Assembly (NCBI RefSeq): GCF_963678635.1
Contig: NC_087068.1
Span: forward strand, 55,894,467 to 55,958,466
Length of the DNA: 64,000 nt
From: Symsagittifera roscoffensis
Lineage: Eukaryota > Xenacoelomorpha > Acoela > Convolutidae
Direction: 5' to 3'
The position numbers and the translations under genes are program-made. Within the stretch, counting starts at the first letter, position 1. Each line of letters starts with the position of its first letter. Of the stretch, positions 26,775 through 39,700 are shown piece after piece. The notes beneath the pieces are model-generated. The model was given only the letters and a program-made list of their open reading frames with translations. It had not been told where the DNA came from and searched no databases.

Positions 26775-28178
26775 GATAAATCGTATCGAAAAGGGTTGTC
26801 CTTGAACAGTTTTTCCTGCCCTTAAAAAATAGAATGATTTTGAAATATATCTCATTTTTGACGAATATCTATTATTGATTGTGATGGCTTTTCACCTTGG
26901 GGAACTGATTACTGATTGACAAAACTCACTGAATAATTTGGTTGATTTTAGTTTGAAGTTGGTGTCATTGAAAGACTTTTTCCGGAAATAGACATATGAT
27001 TATTTTGATTTATCTTAATTTTTTGCTTGATATTTTACAGTGACAGTGATGGCATGTTTTGAAACCGATAAATGAATGGAATTGCTCTATTTGGGAAAAG
27101 TTTATAATATGCTTTCAGTGTTTGTGTTTTAAAATCTAATTCTGGGATTAAATGGATGAATTAAAGTTTAATTTTTCCTAACAAATATCTGGAAACTGCG
27201 AGCCAAAAAGTTTCGTTATTTTGAACAAACTGTAAGGCTACTGATCAGAAGTTAGTATGGTTTTTCTAAGTTTTTAGTTTTTTTTGAGATGAAGGTTTGT
27301 ATTTGCTTTGAACACACTGATTATTAATCTAAACCGAAAGCTGATTGCGGTAGTTCTTTTGTCGTTATTTAATACGTAATGCTCCGTTTTCGAATGTTGT
27401 GAGCCTCAATTCGTGATGAATTTTCTTCCCTCGGAACTAGTTACTGATTATGGGTTGTTCTTGTTGGTAGTTTTTGATAATGTTTCGAAAAGATTGCCCT
27501 TGAAGAATTTTTTCCTGTCATTAGATTATAGAATCATTTATATTTATATCTCATTTTTGACGAATCTCTGTTAGTGATTGTGATGGCTTTTCACCTTGGG
27601 GAAGTGATTACTTATTGACAAAACTCACTGAATCATTTTGTTTGATTTTTAGTTTAAAATTGGTGTCATTGAAAGACTTTCTCCGGAAATAAAAAATATG
27701 ATCATTTTGATTTATCGTAGTTTTTGCTGAAAAGTTTACAATGACAGTGACGGCATGTTTTGGAACCGATAAATGAATGAAATCGCCCATTTTGGGAAAA
27801 GTATATAGTATGTTTTCAGAGTTTGTGTTCCAAAATCTAATTCTGGGATTAAATGGCTGAATTAAAGAGAATTTAGTTTTTCCTAACATATTTCTTGAAA
27901 CTGCGAAGTTATTTTGAACCAACTGTAAGGCTACTGATCAGAAATTAGTAAGGTTTTTTCCAAGTTTTCAATTAGTTTATTGAGTTGATGGTTTGTAATT
28001 GCTTTGAACGTTTCTTATTGATTAAAACCGAAGGCCTATTGCGTTGTTCTTTTGTCGTTATTTAGGTTCGTAATTTTATGTTTTCAGATGTTGTGAACCT
28101 CAACTCTTGATGCATTTTTTCCTTGGGGAACCGATTAATGAGTTCCGATTAAATAGATTGTTTTTGTTGATAGTATTT
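26775..28178 (+). repeat. Second copy of the 1,404-bp two-unit duplication
   Basis: It is nearly identical to the preceding 1,404 bp. The match fades near 28,178, where GATAAATCGTATCGAAAAGG becomes GTTAAATGGTATCGAAATGG. Confidence 0.85.
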
Positions 28179-29869
28179 GTTAAATGGTATCGAAATGGGT
28201 TGTCCTTGAACAGTTTTTCCTGCCCTTAAAAAATAGAATGATTTTGAAATATATCTAATTTTTGACGAATATCTATTAGTGATTGTGATGGCTTTTCACC
28301 TTGGGGAACTGATTACTGATTGACAAAACTCACTGAATTATTTGGTTGATTTTTAGTTTGAAGTTGGTGTCATTTTGGAACCGATAAATGAATGAAATCG
28401 CTCACTTTGGGAAAAGTTAATATTATGCTTTCAGAGGTTGTGTTCGAAAATCTAATTCTGGGATTAAATGGCTGAATTAAAGAGAATCAATTTTTCCTAA
28501 CATATTGCTTGTTTTGAAACCGTTGCATGTTTTGAAACCGTTAATATTGCATGTTTTGATGGCATGTTTTGAAACCGGTAAAGGAATGAAATTGCTCTAT
28601 TTGGGAAAAGTTTATAATATGCTTTCAGTGTTTGTGTTTTAAAATCTAATTCTGCGATTAAATGGATGAATTAAAGAGTTTAATTTTTCCTAACAAATAT
28701 CTGGAAGCTGCGAGCCAAAAAGTTTCGTTATTTTGAACAAACCGTAAGGCTACTGATCAGAAGTTAGTATGGTTTTTTCTAAGTTTTCAGTTTTTTTTTG
28801 AGATGAAGGTTTGTATTTGCTTTGAACACACTGATTATTGATCTTAACCGAAGGCTGATTGCGGTAGTTCTTTTGTCGTTATTTAATTCGTTATGCTCCG
28901 TTTTCGAATGTTGTGAGCCTCAATTCGTGATGAATTTTCTTCTCTCGGAACTAGTTACTGATTATGGGTTGTTCTTGTTGATAGTTTTTGATAATTTGTT
29001 TCGAAAAATTTGCCCTTGAAGAATTTTTTCCTGCCATTAGATCATAGAATCAATTTTATTTATTTCTCATTTTTTACGAATATCTGTTAGTGATTGTGAT
29101 GGCTTTTCACCTTGGGGAACTGATTACTGATTGACAAAACTCACTGAATCATTTTGTTTGATTTTTAGTTCAAAATTGGTGTCATTGAAAGACTTTCTCC
29201 GGAAATAAAATTATGATCATTTTGATTTACCGTAGTTTTTGCTGAATAGTTTACAATGACAGTGATGGCTTGTTTTGGAACCGATAAATGAATGAAATTG
29301 CCCACTTTGGGAAAAGTTTATAATATGTTTTCAGAGTTTGTGTTCGAAAATCTAATTCTGGGATTAAATGGCTGAATGAAAGAGAATTTAGTTTTTCCTA
29401 ACATATTTCTTGAAACTGCGAGCCAAAAAGTTTCGTTATTTTGAACCAACTGTAAGGCTACTGATCAGAAATTAGTATGGTTTTTTCCAAGTTTTCAATT
29501 ATTTTATTGAGTTGATGGTTTGTAATTGCTTTGAGCATTTATTGATTAAAACCGAAGGCTTATTGCGTTGTTCTTTTGTCGTTGTTTAGGTTCGTAATTT
29601 TATGTTTTCAGATGTTGTGAACCTCAACTCTTGATGCATTTTTTCCTTGGGGAACCGATTACTGTTTTCCGATTAAATAGATTGTTTTCGTTGATAGTAT
29701 TTGATAAATCGTGTCGAAAAGAGTTGTCTTTGAAAAATTTTTCCTGCCCTTAGTAAATAGAATGATTTTGAGTTATATCTCATTTTTGACGAATATCTGT
29801 TAGTGATTGTGATGGCTTTTCACCTTGGGGAACTGATTACTGAATGACAATTTTCACTGAGTAATTCGT
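28179..29869 (+). repeat. Third, shorter relative of the 15.8-17.5 kb unit group
   Basis: The units anchored at 28,030, 28,850 and 29,554 resemble those at 15,807, 16,777 and 17,476, including the GTTATGCTCCG variant and the AGCATTTATTG spacer. The chimeric unit here is 820 bp, not 970 bp; it lacks about 150 bp that both 7.1-kb copies carry. Confidence 0.7.
28506..28578 (+). repeat. Short 17-20-bp tandem repeat, third copy
   Basis: It is the same GCATGTTTTGAAACCG expansion as at 16,284 and 23,402, within the 820-bp unit. Confidence 0.75.
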
Positions 29870-32720
29870 TTGATTTTTAGTTTGAAGTTGGTGTCATTGA
29901 AAGACTTTTTCCGGAAATAGACATATGATTATTTTGATTTATCTTATTTTTTGCTTAATATTGCATGTTTTGAAAGCGTTGCATGTTTTGAAACCGTTAA
30001 TATTGCATGTTTTGATGGCATGTTTTGGAACCGATTAATAAATGAAATTGCTCTTCGGGAAAAATAATAATATGCTCTCACAGTTTGTGTTCGAAAACCT
30101 AATTCTGGGATTAAATGGCTGAATTAAAGAGAATTTAATTTTTCCTAACAAATTGCTGGAAACTGCGAGCCAAAAAGTTTCGTTATTTTGATCAAACTGT
30201 AAGCCTATTGTTCAGGACTTAGTATGGTCTTTTCTAAGTTTTCAATTTTTTTTTTGATGAAGGTTTGTATTTGCTTTGAACACACTGATTATTGATCTAA
30301 ACCGAAGGCTGATTGCGGTAGTTCTTTTGTCGTTATTTATTTTCGTAATGCTCCGTTTTCGAATGTTGTGCGCCTCAATTCGTGATGAATTTTCTTCTCT
30401 CGGAACTAGGTACTGATTATGGGTTGTTCTTGTTGATAGTTTTTGATAATTTGTTCCGAAAAGTTTGCCCTTGAAGAGTTTTTCCTGCCATTAGATTATA
30501 GAATCATTAATTTTTATATCTCATTTTTGACGAATCTCTGGTTGTTATTGTGATGGCTTTTCACCTTGGGGAACTGATTACTGATTGACAAAACTCACTG
30601 AATTATTTTGTTTGATTTTTAGTTTGAAGTTGGTGTCATTGAAAGACTTTTTCCGGAAATAGACATATGATTATTTTGATTTATCTTAGTTTTTTTGCTT
30701 AATATTTTAGTGACATTGATGGCTTGTTTTGGAAACGATAAATGAATGAAATTGCTCTATTTGGGAAAAGTTTATAATATGCTCTCAGAGTTCGTGTTCG
30801 AAAATCTAATTCTGGGATTAAATGGCTGAATTAAAGAGTTTAATTTTTCCTAACAAATATCTGGAAACTGCGAGCCAAAAAAGTTTCGTTATTTTGAACA
30901 AACTGTAAGGCTACTGATCAGAAGTTAGGACGGTTTTTTTCAAGTTTTCAACTGTTTTATTGAGTTGATGGTTTGTAATTGCTTTGAACACTTATTATTG
31001 ATTAAAACCGAAGGCTTACTGCGGTTGTTTTTTTGTCGTTTTTTAGGTTCGTAATTTTCTGTTTTCGGGTGTTGTGAACCTCAACTCTTGATGCATTTTT
31101 CCTTGGGGAACCGATTATTGATTTCCGAATAAGTAGATTGTTTTCGTTAATAGTATTTGATAAATCGTATCGAAAAGAGTTGTCGTTGAACAATTTTTCC
31201 TGCCCTTAGTAAATAGAATGATTTTGAGTTATATCTCATTTTTGACGAATATCTGTTAGTGATTGTGATGGCTTTTCACCTTGGCGAACCGATTACTGAT
31301 TGACAATTTTCACTGAGTAATTCGTTTGATTTTTAGTTTGAAGTTGGTGTCATTGAAAGACTTTTTCCGGAAATAGACATATGATTATTTTGATTTATCT
31401 TATTTTTTGCTTAATATTTTAGTGACATTGATGGCTTGTTTTGGAAACGATAAATGAATGAAATTGCTCTATTTGGGAAAAGTTTATAATATGCTCTCAG
31501 AGTTTGTGTTCGAAAATCTAATTCTGGCATTAAATGGCTGAATTAAAGAGTTTAATTTTTCCTAACAAATATCTGGAAACTGCGAGCCAAAAATCTTCGT
31601 TATTTTGAACAAACTGTAAGGCTACTGATCAGAAGTTAGGATGGTTTTTTTCAAGTTTTCAACTGTTTTATTGAGTTGATGGTTTGTAATTGCTTTGAAC
31701 ATTTATTATTGATTAAAACCGAAGGCTTATTGCTTTGTTCTTTTTTCGTTATTTAATTTCGTAATGCTCTATTTTCGAATGTTGTGAACCTCAAATCTTG
31801 ATGAATTATCTTCTCGCGGAACTAGTTACTGATTATGGATTGTTCTTGTTGATAGTATTTGTTTCGAAAATTTTTGCCCTTGAAGAGTTTTTCCTGCCAT
31901 TAGATTACAGAATCATTTATATTTATATCTCATTTTTGACGAATCTCTGTAAGTGATTGTGATGGCTTTTCACCTTGGGGAACTGATTACTGATTGACAA
32001 AACTCACTGAATCATTTTGTTTGATTTTTAGTTTAAAATTGGTGTAATTGAAAGACTTTTCCCGGAAATAAAAATATGATCATTTTGATTTATCGTAGTT
32101 TTTGCTGAATAGTTTACACTGACAATGATGGCATGTTTTGGAACCGATAAATGAATGAAATCGCTCACTTTTTAAAAAGTTTATAAAATGCTTTCAGAGT
32201 TTGTGTTATCTAATTCTGAGATTAAATGGCTGAATTAAAGAGAATTTAGTTTTTCCTAACAAATTTCTTGAAACTGCGAGCCAAAAAGTTTCGTTATTTT
32301 TAACAATCTGTAAGGCTACTGATCAGATTTTAGTATGGTTTTTCTAAGTTTTCAACTGTTTTTATTGAGTTGATGGTTTGCAATTGCTTTGAACACTATT
32401 TTATTAAAACGAAGGCTTATTGCGGCTGTTCTTTTTATTTAGGTTCGTAATTTTCTGTTTTCGGATGTTGTGAAACTCAACTCTTGATGCATTTTTTCCT
32501 TGGGGAACCGATTACTGATTTCCGATTAAATAGATTGTTTTCGTTGATAGTATTTGATAAATCGTATCGAAAAGAGTTGTCCTTGAACAGTTTTTCCTCC
32601 CCTTAAAAAATAGAATGATTTTGAATTATATCTCATTTTTGACGAATCTCTGTTAGTGATTGTGATGGCTTTTCACCTTGGGGAACTGATTACTGATTGA
32701 CAATTTCACTGAGTAATTCG
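29870..32720 (+). repeat. Four-unit higher-order block, longer form
   Basis: It contains anchors 30,304, 31,010, 31,721 and 32,411. Sequence before and in the 30,304 unit recurs 2,854 bp downstream, but the 31,721 and 32,411 units recur only 2,141 bp downstream. The next copy is therefore one unit of about 713 bp shorter. Confidence 0.7.
29961..30028 (+). repeat. Short 17-20-bp tandem repeat, variant with GAAAGCG
   Basis: The GCATGTTTTGAAAGCG and GCATGTTTTGAAACCG expansion is fused to a unit that ends in TTTTGCTTAATATT. It matches the copy at 32,813. Confidence 0.75.
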
Positions 32721-34879
32721 TTTGATTTTTAGTTTGAAGTTGGTGTCATTGAAAGACTTTTTCCGGAAATAGACATATGATTGTTTTGATTTATCTTATT
32801 TTTTGCTTAATATTGCATGTTTTGAAAGCGTTGCATGTTTTGAAACCGTTAGTATTGCATGTTTTGATGGCATGTTTTGGAACCGATTAATAAATGAAAT
32901 TGCTCTTCGGGAAAAGTTAATAATATGCTCTCACAGTTTGTGTTCGAAAACCTTATTCTGGGATTAAATGGCTGAATTAAAGAGAATTTAATTTTTCCTA
33001 ACAAATTGCTGGAAACTGCGAGCCAAAAAGTTTCGTTATTTTGATCAAACTGTAAGCCTATTGTTCAGGACTTAGTATGGTTTTTTCTAAGTTTTCAATT
33101 TTTTTTTTGATGAAGGTTTTGTATTTGCTTTGAACACACTGATTATTGATCTAAACCGAAGGCTGATTGCGGTAGTTCTTTTGTCGTTACTTATTTTCGT
33201 AATACTCCGTTTTCGAATGTTGTGAGCCTCAATTCGTGATGAATTTTCTTCTCTCGGAACTAGGTACTGATTATGGGTTGTTCTTGTTGATAGTTTTTGA
33301 TAATTTGTTCCGAAAAGTTTGCCCTTGAAGAGTTTTTCCTGCCATTAGATTATAGAATCATTAATTTTTATATCTCATTTTTGACGAATCTTTGGTTGTG
33401 ATTGTGATGGCTTTTCACCTTGGGGAACTGATTACTGATTGACAAAACTCACTGAATCATTTTGTTTGATTTTTAGTTTGAAGTTGGTGTCATTGAAAGA
33501 CTTTTCCGGAAATAGACATATGATTATTTTGATTTATCTTAATTTTTTGCTTAATATTTTAGTGACATTGATGGCTTGTTTTGGAAACGATAAATAAATG
33601 AAATTGCTCTATTTGGGAAAAGTTTATAATATGCTCTCAGAGTTTGTGTTCGAAAATCTAATTCTGGGATTAAATGGCTGAATTAAAGAGTTTAATTTTT
33701 CCTAACAAATATCTGGAAACTGCGAGCCAAAAATCTTCGTTATTTTGAACAATTTGTAAGGCTACTGATCAGAAGTTAGGATGGTTTTTTTTCAAGTTTT
33801 CAACTGTTTTATTGAGTTGATGGTTTGTAATTGCTTTGAACATTTATTATTGATTAAAACCGAAGGCTTATTGCTTTGTTCTTTTTTCGTTATTTAATTT
33901 CGTAATGCTCTGTTTTCGAATGTTGTGAACCTCAAATCTTGATGAATTATCTTCTCGCGGAACTAGTTACTGATTATGGATTGTTCTTGTTGATAGTATT
34001 TGTTTCGAAAATTTTTGCCCTTGAAGAGTTTTTCCTGCCATTAGATTATAGAATCATTTATATTTATATCTCATTTTTGACGAATCTCTGTAAGTGATTG
34101 TGATGGCTTTTCACCTTGGGGAACTGATTACTGATTGACAAAACTCACTGAATCATTTTGTTTGATTTTTAGTTTAAAATTGGTGTCATTGAAAGACTTT
34201 TCCCGGAAATAAAAATATGATCATTTTGATTTATCGTAGTTTTTGCTGAATAGTTTACACTGACAATGATGGCATGTTTTGGAACCGATAAATGAATGAA
34301 ATCGCTCACTTTTTAAAAAGTTTATAATATGCTTTCAGAGTTTGTGTTATCTAATTCTGAGATTAAATGGCTGAATTAAAGAGAATTTAGTTTTTCCTAA
34401 CAAATTTCTTGAAACTGCGAGCCAAAAAGTTTCGTTATTTTTAACAATCTGTAAGGCTACTGATCAGATTTTAGTATGGTTTTTCTAAGTTTTCAACTGT
34501 TTTTATTGAGTTGATGGTTTGTAATTGCTTTGAACACTATTTTATTAAAACGAAGGCTTATTGCGGTTGTTCTTTTTATTTAGGTTCGTAATTTTCTGTT
34601 TTCGGATGTTGTGAAACTCAACTCTTGATGCATTTTTTCCTTGGGGAACCGATTACTGATTTCCGATTAAATAGATTGTTTTCGTTGATAGTATTTGATA
34701 AATCGTATCGAAAAGAGTTGTCCTTGAACAGTTTTTCCTCCCCTTAAAAAATAGAATGATTTTGAATTATATCTCATTTTTGACGAATCTCTGTTAGTGA
34801 TTGTGATGGCTTTTCACCTTGGGGAACTGATTACTGATTGACAAAACTCACTGAATCATTTTGTTTGATTTTTAGTTTA
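32721..34879 (+). repeat. Three-unit higher-order block, shorter form
   Basis: Anchors 33,158, 33,862 and 34,552 match 30,304, 31,721 and 32,411. The counterpart of the 31,010 unit is missing, which fits unequal exchange inside the array. The match ends at a junction near 34,880. Confidence 0.7.
32813..32881 (+). repeat. Short 17-20-bp tandem repeat, fifth copy
   Basis: It is paralogous to 29,961-30,028 at an offset of about 2,853 bp, with one base change (GTTAGTATTGC for GTTAATATTGC). Confidence 0.75.
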
Positions 34880-36741
34880 CTTTTGCCCTTGAAGAGTTTT
34901 TCCTGCCATTAGATTATAGAATCATTTATATTTATATCTCATTTTTGACGAATCTATGTTAGTGATTGTGATGGCTTTTCACCTTGGGGAACTGATTACT
35001 GATTGACAAAACTCACGGAATCATTTTGTTTGATTTTTAGTTTAAAATTGGTGTCATTGAAAGACTTTTCCCGGAAATAAAAATATCATTTTGATTTATC
35101 GTAGTTTTTGCTGAATAGTTTACAGTGACAGTGATGGCATGTTTTGGAACCGATAAATGAATGAAATCGCTCACTTTTTAAAAATTTTATAATATGCTTT
35201 CAGAGTTTGTGTTCGAAAATCTAATTCTGGGGTTAAATGGCTGAATTAAAGAGAATTATTTTTCCCTACAAATTTCTGGAAACTGCGAAACAAAAAAATT
35301 CGTTATTATGAACAAACTGTAAGGCTACTGATCAGAAATTAGTATTTTTTTTTGTAAGTTTCAATTTATCTTATTGAGATGATGGTTTGTAATTGCTTCG
35401 AACACACTGATTTTCGATCTAAACCGAAGGCTGATCGCGAGAGTTCTTTTGTCGTTATTTAATTTCGTAATGCTCTGTTTTCGAATGTTGTGAAATTCAA
35501 GTCTTGATGAATTATCTTCTCGCGGAACTAGTTACTGATTATGGGTTGTTCTTGTTGATAGTATTTGATAATTTGTTTCGAAAAGTTTTGCCCTTGAAGA
35601 GTTTTTCCTGCCATTAGATTATAGAATCATTTATTTTTCTATCTCATTTTTGACGAATCTCTGTTAGTGATTGTGATGGCTTTTCACCTTGAGGAACTTA
35701 TTACTGATTGACAAAGCTCACTGAATAATTTTGTTTGATTTTTAGTTTGAAGTTGGTGTCATTGAAAGACTTATTCCGGAAATAGAAATATGATTATTTT
35801 GATTTATCGTAGTTTTTGCTGAATAGTTTACAATGACAGTGATGGCATGGTTCGGAACTGATAAATGAATGAAATTGCTCACTTTGAGAAATGTTTATAA
35901 TACGCTTTCAGAGTTTGTATTCGAAAATCTTATTCTGGGATTAAATGGCTGAATTAAAGAATTTAGTTTGTCCTAATAAATTTCTTGAAACTGCTAGCCA
36001 AAAACTTTCGTTATTTTGAACAAACTGTAGGGCTACTGATCAGAATTTAGTCTGGTTTTTTCTAAGTTTTCAACTGTTTTATTGAGTTGATGGTTTGTAA
36101 TTGCTTTGAACACTTATTATTGATTAAAACCGAAGGCTTATTGCGGTTTTTCTTTTGTCGTTTTTTTGTTTTCGGATGTTGTGAACCTCAACTCTTGATG
36201 CATTTTTCCTTGGGGAACCGATTATTGATTTCCGAATAAGTAGATTGTTAACGTTAGTAGTATTTGATAAATCGTATCGAAAAGAGTTGTCGTTGAACAA
36301 TTTTTCCTGCCCTTAGTAAATAGAATGATTTTGAATTATATCTCATTTTTGACGAACCTCTGTTAGTGATTGTGATGGCTTTTAACCTTGGGGAACTGAT
36401 TACTGATTGACAATTTTCACTGAATAGTTTTGTTTGATTTTAATTTGAAGTTGGTGTCATTTTGGAACCGATAAATGAATGAAATCGCTCACTTTGGGAA
36501 AAGTTTATATTATGCTTTCAGAGGTTGTGTTCGAAAATCTAATTCTGGGATTAAATGGCTGAAATAAAGAGAATTAGTTTTTCCTTAAATATTTCTTGAA
36601 ATTGCGAGCCAAAAAGTTTCGTTATTTTGAACAAACTGTAGGGCTACTGATTAGAAATTAGTATGGTTTTTTTAAGATTTTAACTGTTTTATTGAGTTGA
36701 TGGTTTGTAATTGCTTTGAACATTAATTATTGATTAAAACC
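34880..36741 (+). repeat. Satellite units with a partial internal re-duplication
   Basis: At about 34,880 a unit cut after GATTTTTAGTTTA is joined to TTTTGCCCTTGAAGAG, which lies earlier in the unit. About 170 bp is therefore present twice and the anchor interval grows to 874 bp (34,552 to 35,426). Units of 706 and 610 bp follow and lead into the 627-bp class. Confidence 0.75.
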
Positions 36742-39700
36742 GAAGGCTTATGGCGTTGTTCTTTTGTCGTTATTTAGGTTCGTAATTTTCAGTTTTCAGA
36801 TGTTATGAACCTCAACTCTTGATGCATTGTTTCCTTGGGGAACCGATTACTGAGTTCCGATTAAATAGATTGCATTCGTTAATAGTATTTGATAAATCGT
36901 ATCGAAAAGAGTTGTCCTTGAACAATTTTTCCTGCCCTTAGAAAATAGAATGATTTTGAATTATATCTCATTTTTGACGAATATCTGTTAGTGATTGTGA
37001 TGGCTTTTCACCTTGGGGAACTGATTACTGATTGACAATTTTCACTGAATAATTTTGTTTGATTTTTAGTTTGAAGTTGGTTTCATTTGGGAACCGATAA
37101 ATGAATGAAATCGCTCACTTTGAGAAAAGTTTATAATACGCTTTCAGAGTTTGTATTCGAAAATCTTATTCTGGGATTGATTAAATGGCTGAATTAAAGA
37201 GAATTTAGTTTTTCCTAACAAATTTCTTGAAACTGCGAGCCAAAAAGTTTCGTTATTTTGAACAAACTTAAGGATACTGATCACAATTTAGTGTGGTTTT
37301 TCTAAGTTTTCAACTGTTTTATTGAGTTGATGGTTTGTAATTGCTTTGAACACTTATTATTGATTAAAACCGAAGGCTTACTGCGGTTGTTTTTTTGTCG
37401 TTTTTTAGGTTCGTATTTTTCTGTTTTCGGGTGTTGTGAACCTCAGCTCTTGATGCATTTTTCCTTGGGGAACCGATTATTGATTTCCGAATAAGTAGAT
37501 TGTTTTCGTTAATAGTATTTGATAAATCGTATCGAAAAGAGTTGTCGTTGAACAATTTTTCCTGCCCTAAGTAAATAGATTGATTTTGAATATATCTCAT
37601 TTTTGACGAACCTCTGTTAGTGATTGTGATGGCTTTTCTCCTTGGGGAATTGATTACTGATTGACAATTTTCACTGAAAAGTTTTGTTTGATTTTTAGTT
37701 TGAAGTTGGTGTCAGTTTGGAACCGATAAATGAATGAAATCGCTCACTTTGGGAAAAGTTTATATTATGCTTTCAGAGTTTGTGTTCGAAAATCTAATTC
37801 TGGGATTAAATGGCTGAATTAAAGAGAATTTAGTTTTTCCTAACATATTTCTTGAAACTGCGAGCCAAAAAGTTTCGTTATTTTGAACAAACTGTAGGGC
37901 TACTGATCAGAATTTAGTCTGGTTTTTTCTAAGTTTTCAACTGTTTTATTGAGTTGATGGTTTGTAATTGCTTTGAACACTTATTATTGATTAAAACCGA
38001 AGGCTTATTGCGTTGTTCTTTTGTCGTTATTTAGGTTCGTCTTTTTCTGTTTTCAGATGTTGTGAACCTCAACTCTTGATGCATTTTTTCCTTGGGGAAT
38101 CGATTACTGAGTTCCGATTAAATAGATTGTTTTCGTTGATAGTATTTGATAAATCGTATCGAAAAGAGTTGTCCTTGAACAATTTTTCCTGCCCTTAGAA
38201 AATAGAATGATTTTGAATTATATCTCATTTTTGACGAATCTCTGTTAGTGATTGTGATGGCTTTTCACCTTGGGGAACTGATTACTGATTGACAATTTTC
38301 ACTGAATAATTTAGTTTGACTTTTAGTTTGAAGTTGGCGTCATTTTCGGAACCGATAAATGATTGAAATCGCTCAGTTTGGGAAAAGTTTATATTATGCT
38401 TTCAGAGTTGATGTTCGAAAATATAATTCTGGGATTAAATGGCTGAATTAAAGAGAATTTAGTTTTTCCTAACATATTTCTCGAAATTGCGAGCCAAAAA
38501 GTTTCGTTATTTTGAACAAACTGTAGGGCTACTGATCAGAAATTAGTATACTTTTTCTAAGTTTTTAACTGTTTATTGAGTTGATGGTTTGTAATTGCTT
38601 TGAACATTTATTATTGATTAAAATCGAAGGCTTATTGCGTTGTTCTTTTGTCGTTATTTAGGTTCGCAATTTTCTGTTTTCAGATGTTGTGAACCTCAAC
38701 TCTTGAGGCATTTTTTCCGTGGGAACCAATTACTGAGTTCCGATTAAATAGATTGTTTTCGTTGATAGTATTTGATAAATTGTATCGAAAAGAGTTGTCC
38801 TTGAACAATTTTTTCCGCCCTTAGAAAATAGAATGATTTTGAATTATATCTCATTTTTGACGAATCTCTGTTAGTGATTGTGATGGCTTTTCACCTTGGG
38901 GAACTGATTACTGATTGACTATTTTCACTGAATAATTTTGTTTGATTTTTAGTTTGAAGTTGGTGTCATTTTGGAACCGATAAATGAATGAAATCGCTCA
39001 CTTTGGGAAAAGTTTATTTTATGCTTTCAGAGTTGATGTTTGAAAATCTAATTCTGGGATTAAATGGCTGAATTAAAGAGAATTTAGTTTTTCCTAACAT
39101 ATTTCTCGAAATGGCGAGCCAAAAAGTTTCGTTATTTCGAACAAACTGTAGGGCTACTGATCAGAAATTAGTATGGTTTTTTAAAGTTTTTCACTGTTTT
39201 ATTTAGTTGATGGTTTGTAATTGCTTTGAACATTTATTATTGATTAAAATCGAAGGCATATTGCGTTGTTCTTTTGTCGTTATTTAGGTTCGCAATTTTC
39301 TGTTTTCAGATGTTGTGAACCTCAACTCTTGAAGCATTTTTTCCTTGGGAACCGATTACTGAGTTCCGATTAAATAGATTAGTTTCGTTGATAGTATTTG
39401 ATAAATTGTATCGAAAAGAGTTGTCCTTGAACAATTTTTTCTGCCCTTAGAAAATAGATTGATTTTGAATTATATCTCATTTTTGACGAATCTCTGTTAG
39501 TGATTGTGATGGCTTTTCACCTTGGGGAACTGATTACTGATTGACAATTTTCGCTGAATAATTTTGTTTGATTTTTAGTTTGAAATTGGTGTCATTTCGG
39601 AACCGATAAATGAATGAAATCGCTCACTTTGGGAAAAGTTTACTTTATGCTTTCAGAGTTTGTGTTCGAAAATCTAATTCTGGGATTAAATGGCTGAATT

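Noticed and set aside
38013-38198. Similar 61-65-codon plus-strand ORFs at 38,013, 39,893 and 43,030
   Set aside because: They exist only in 627-bp units where GTTCGTAATTTT has changed to GTTCGTCTTTTT or GTTCGCAATTTT. Most sister units have the TAA stop, and the starts are not ATG.
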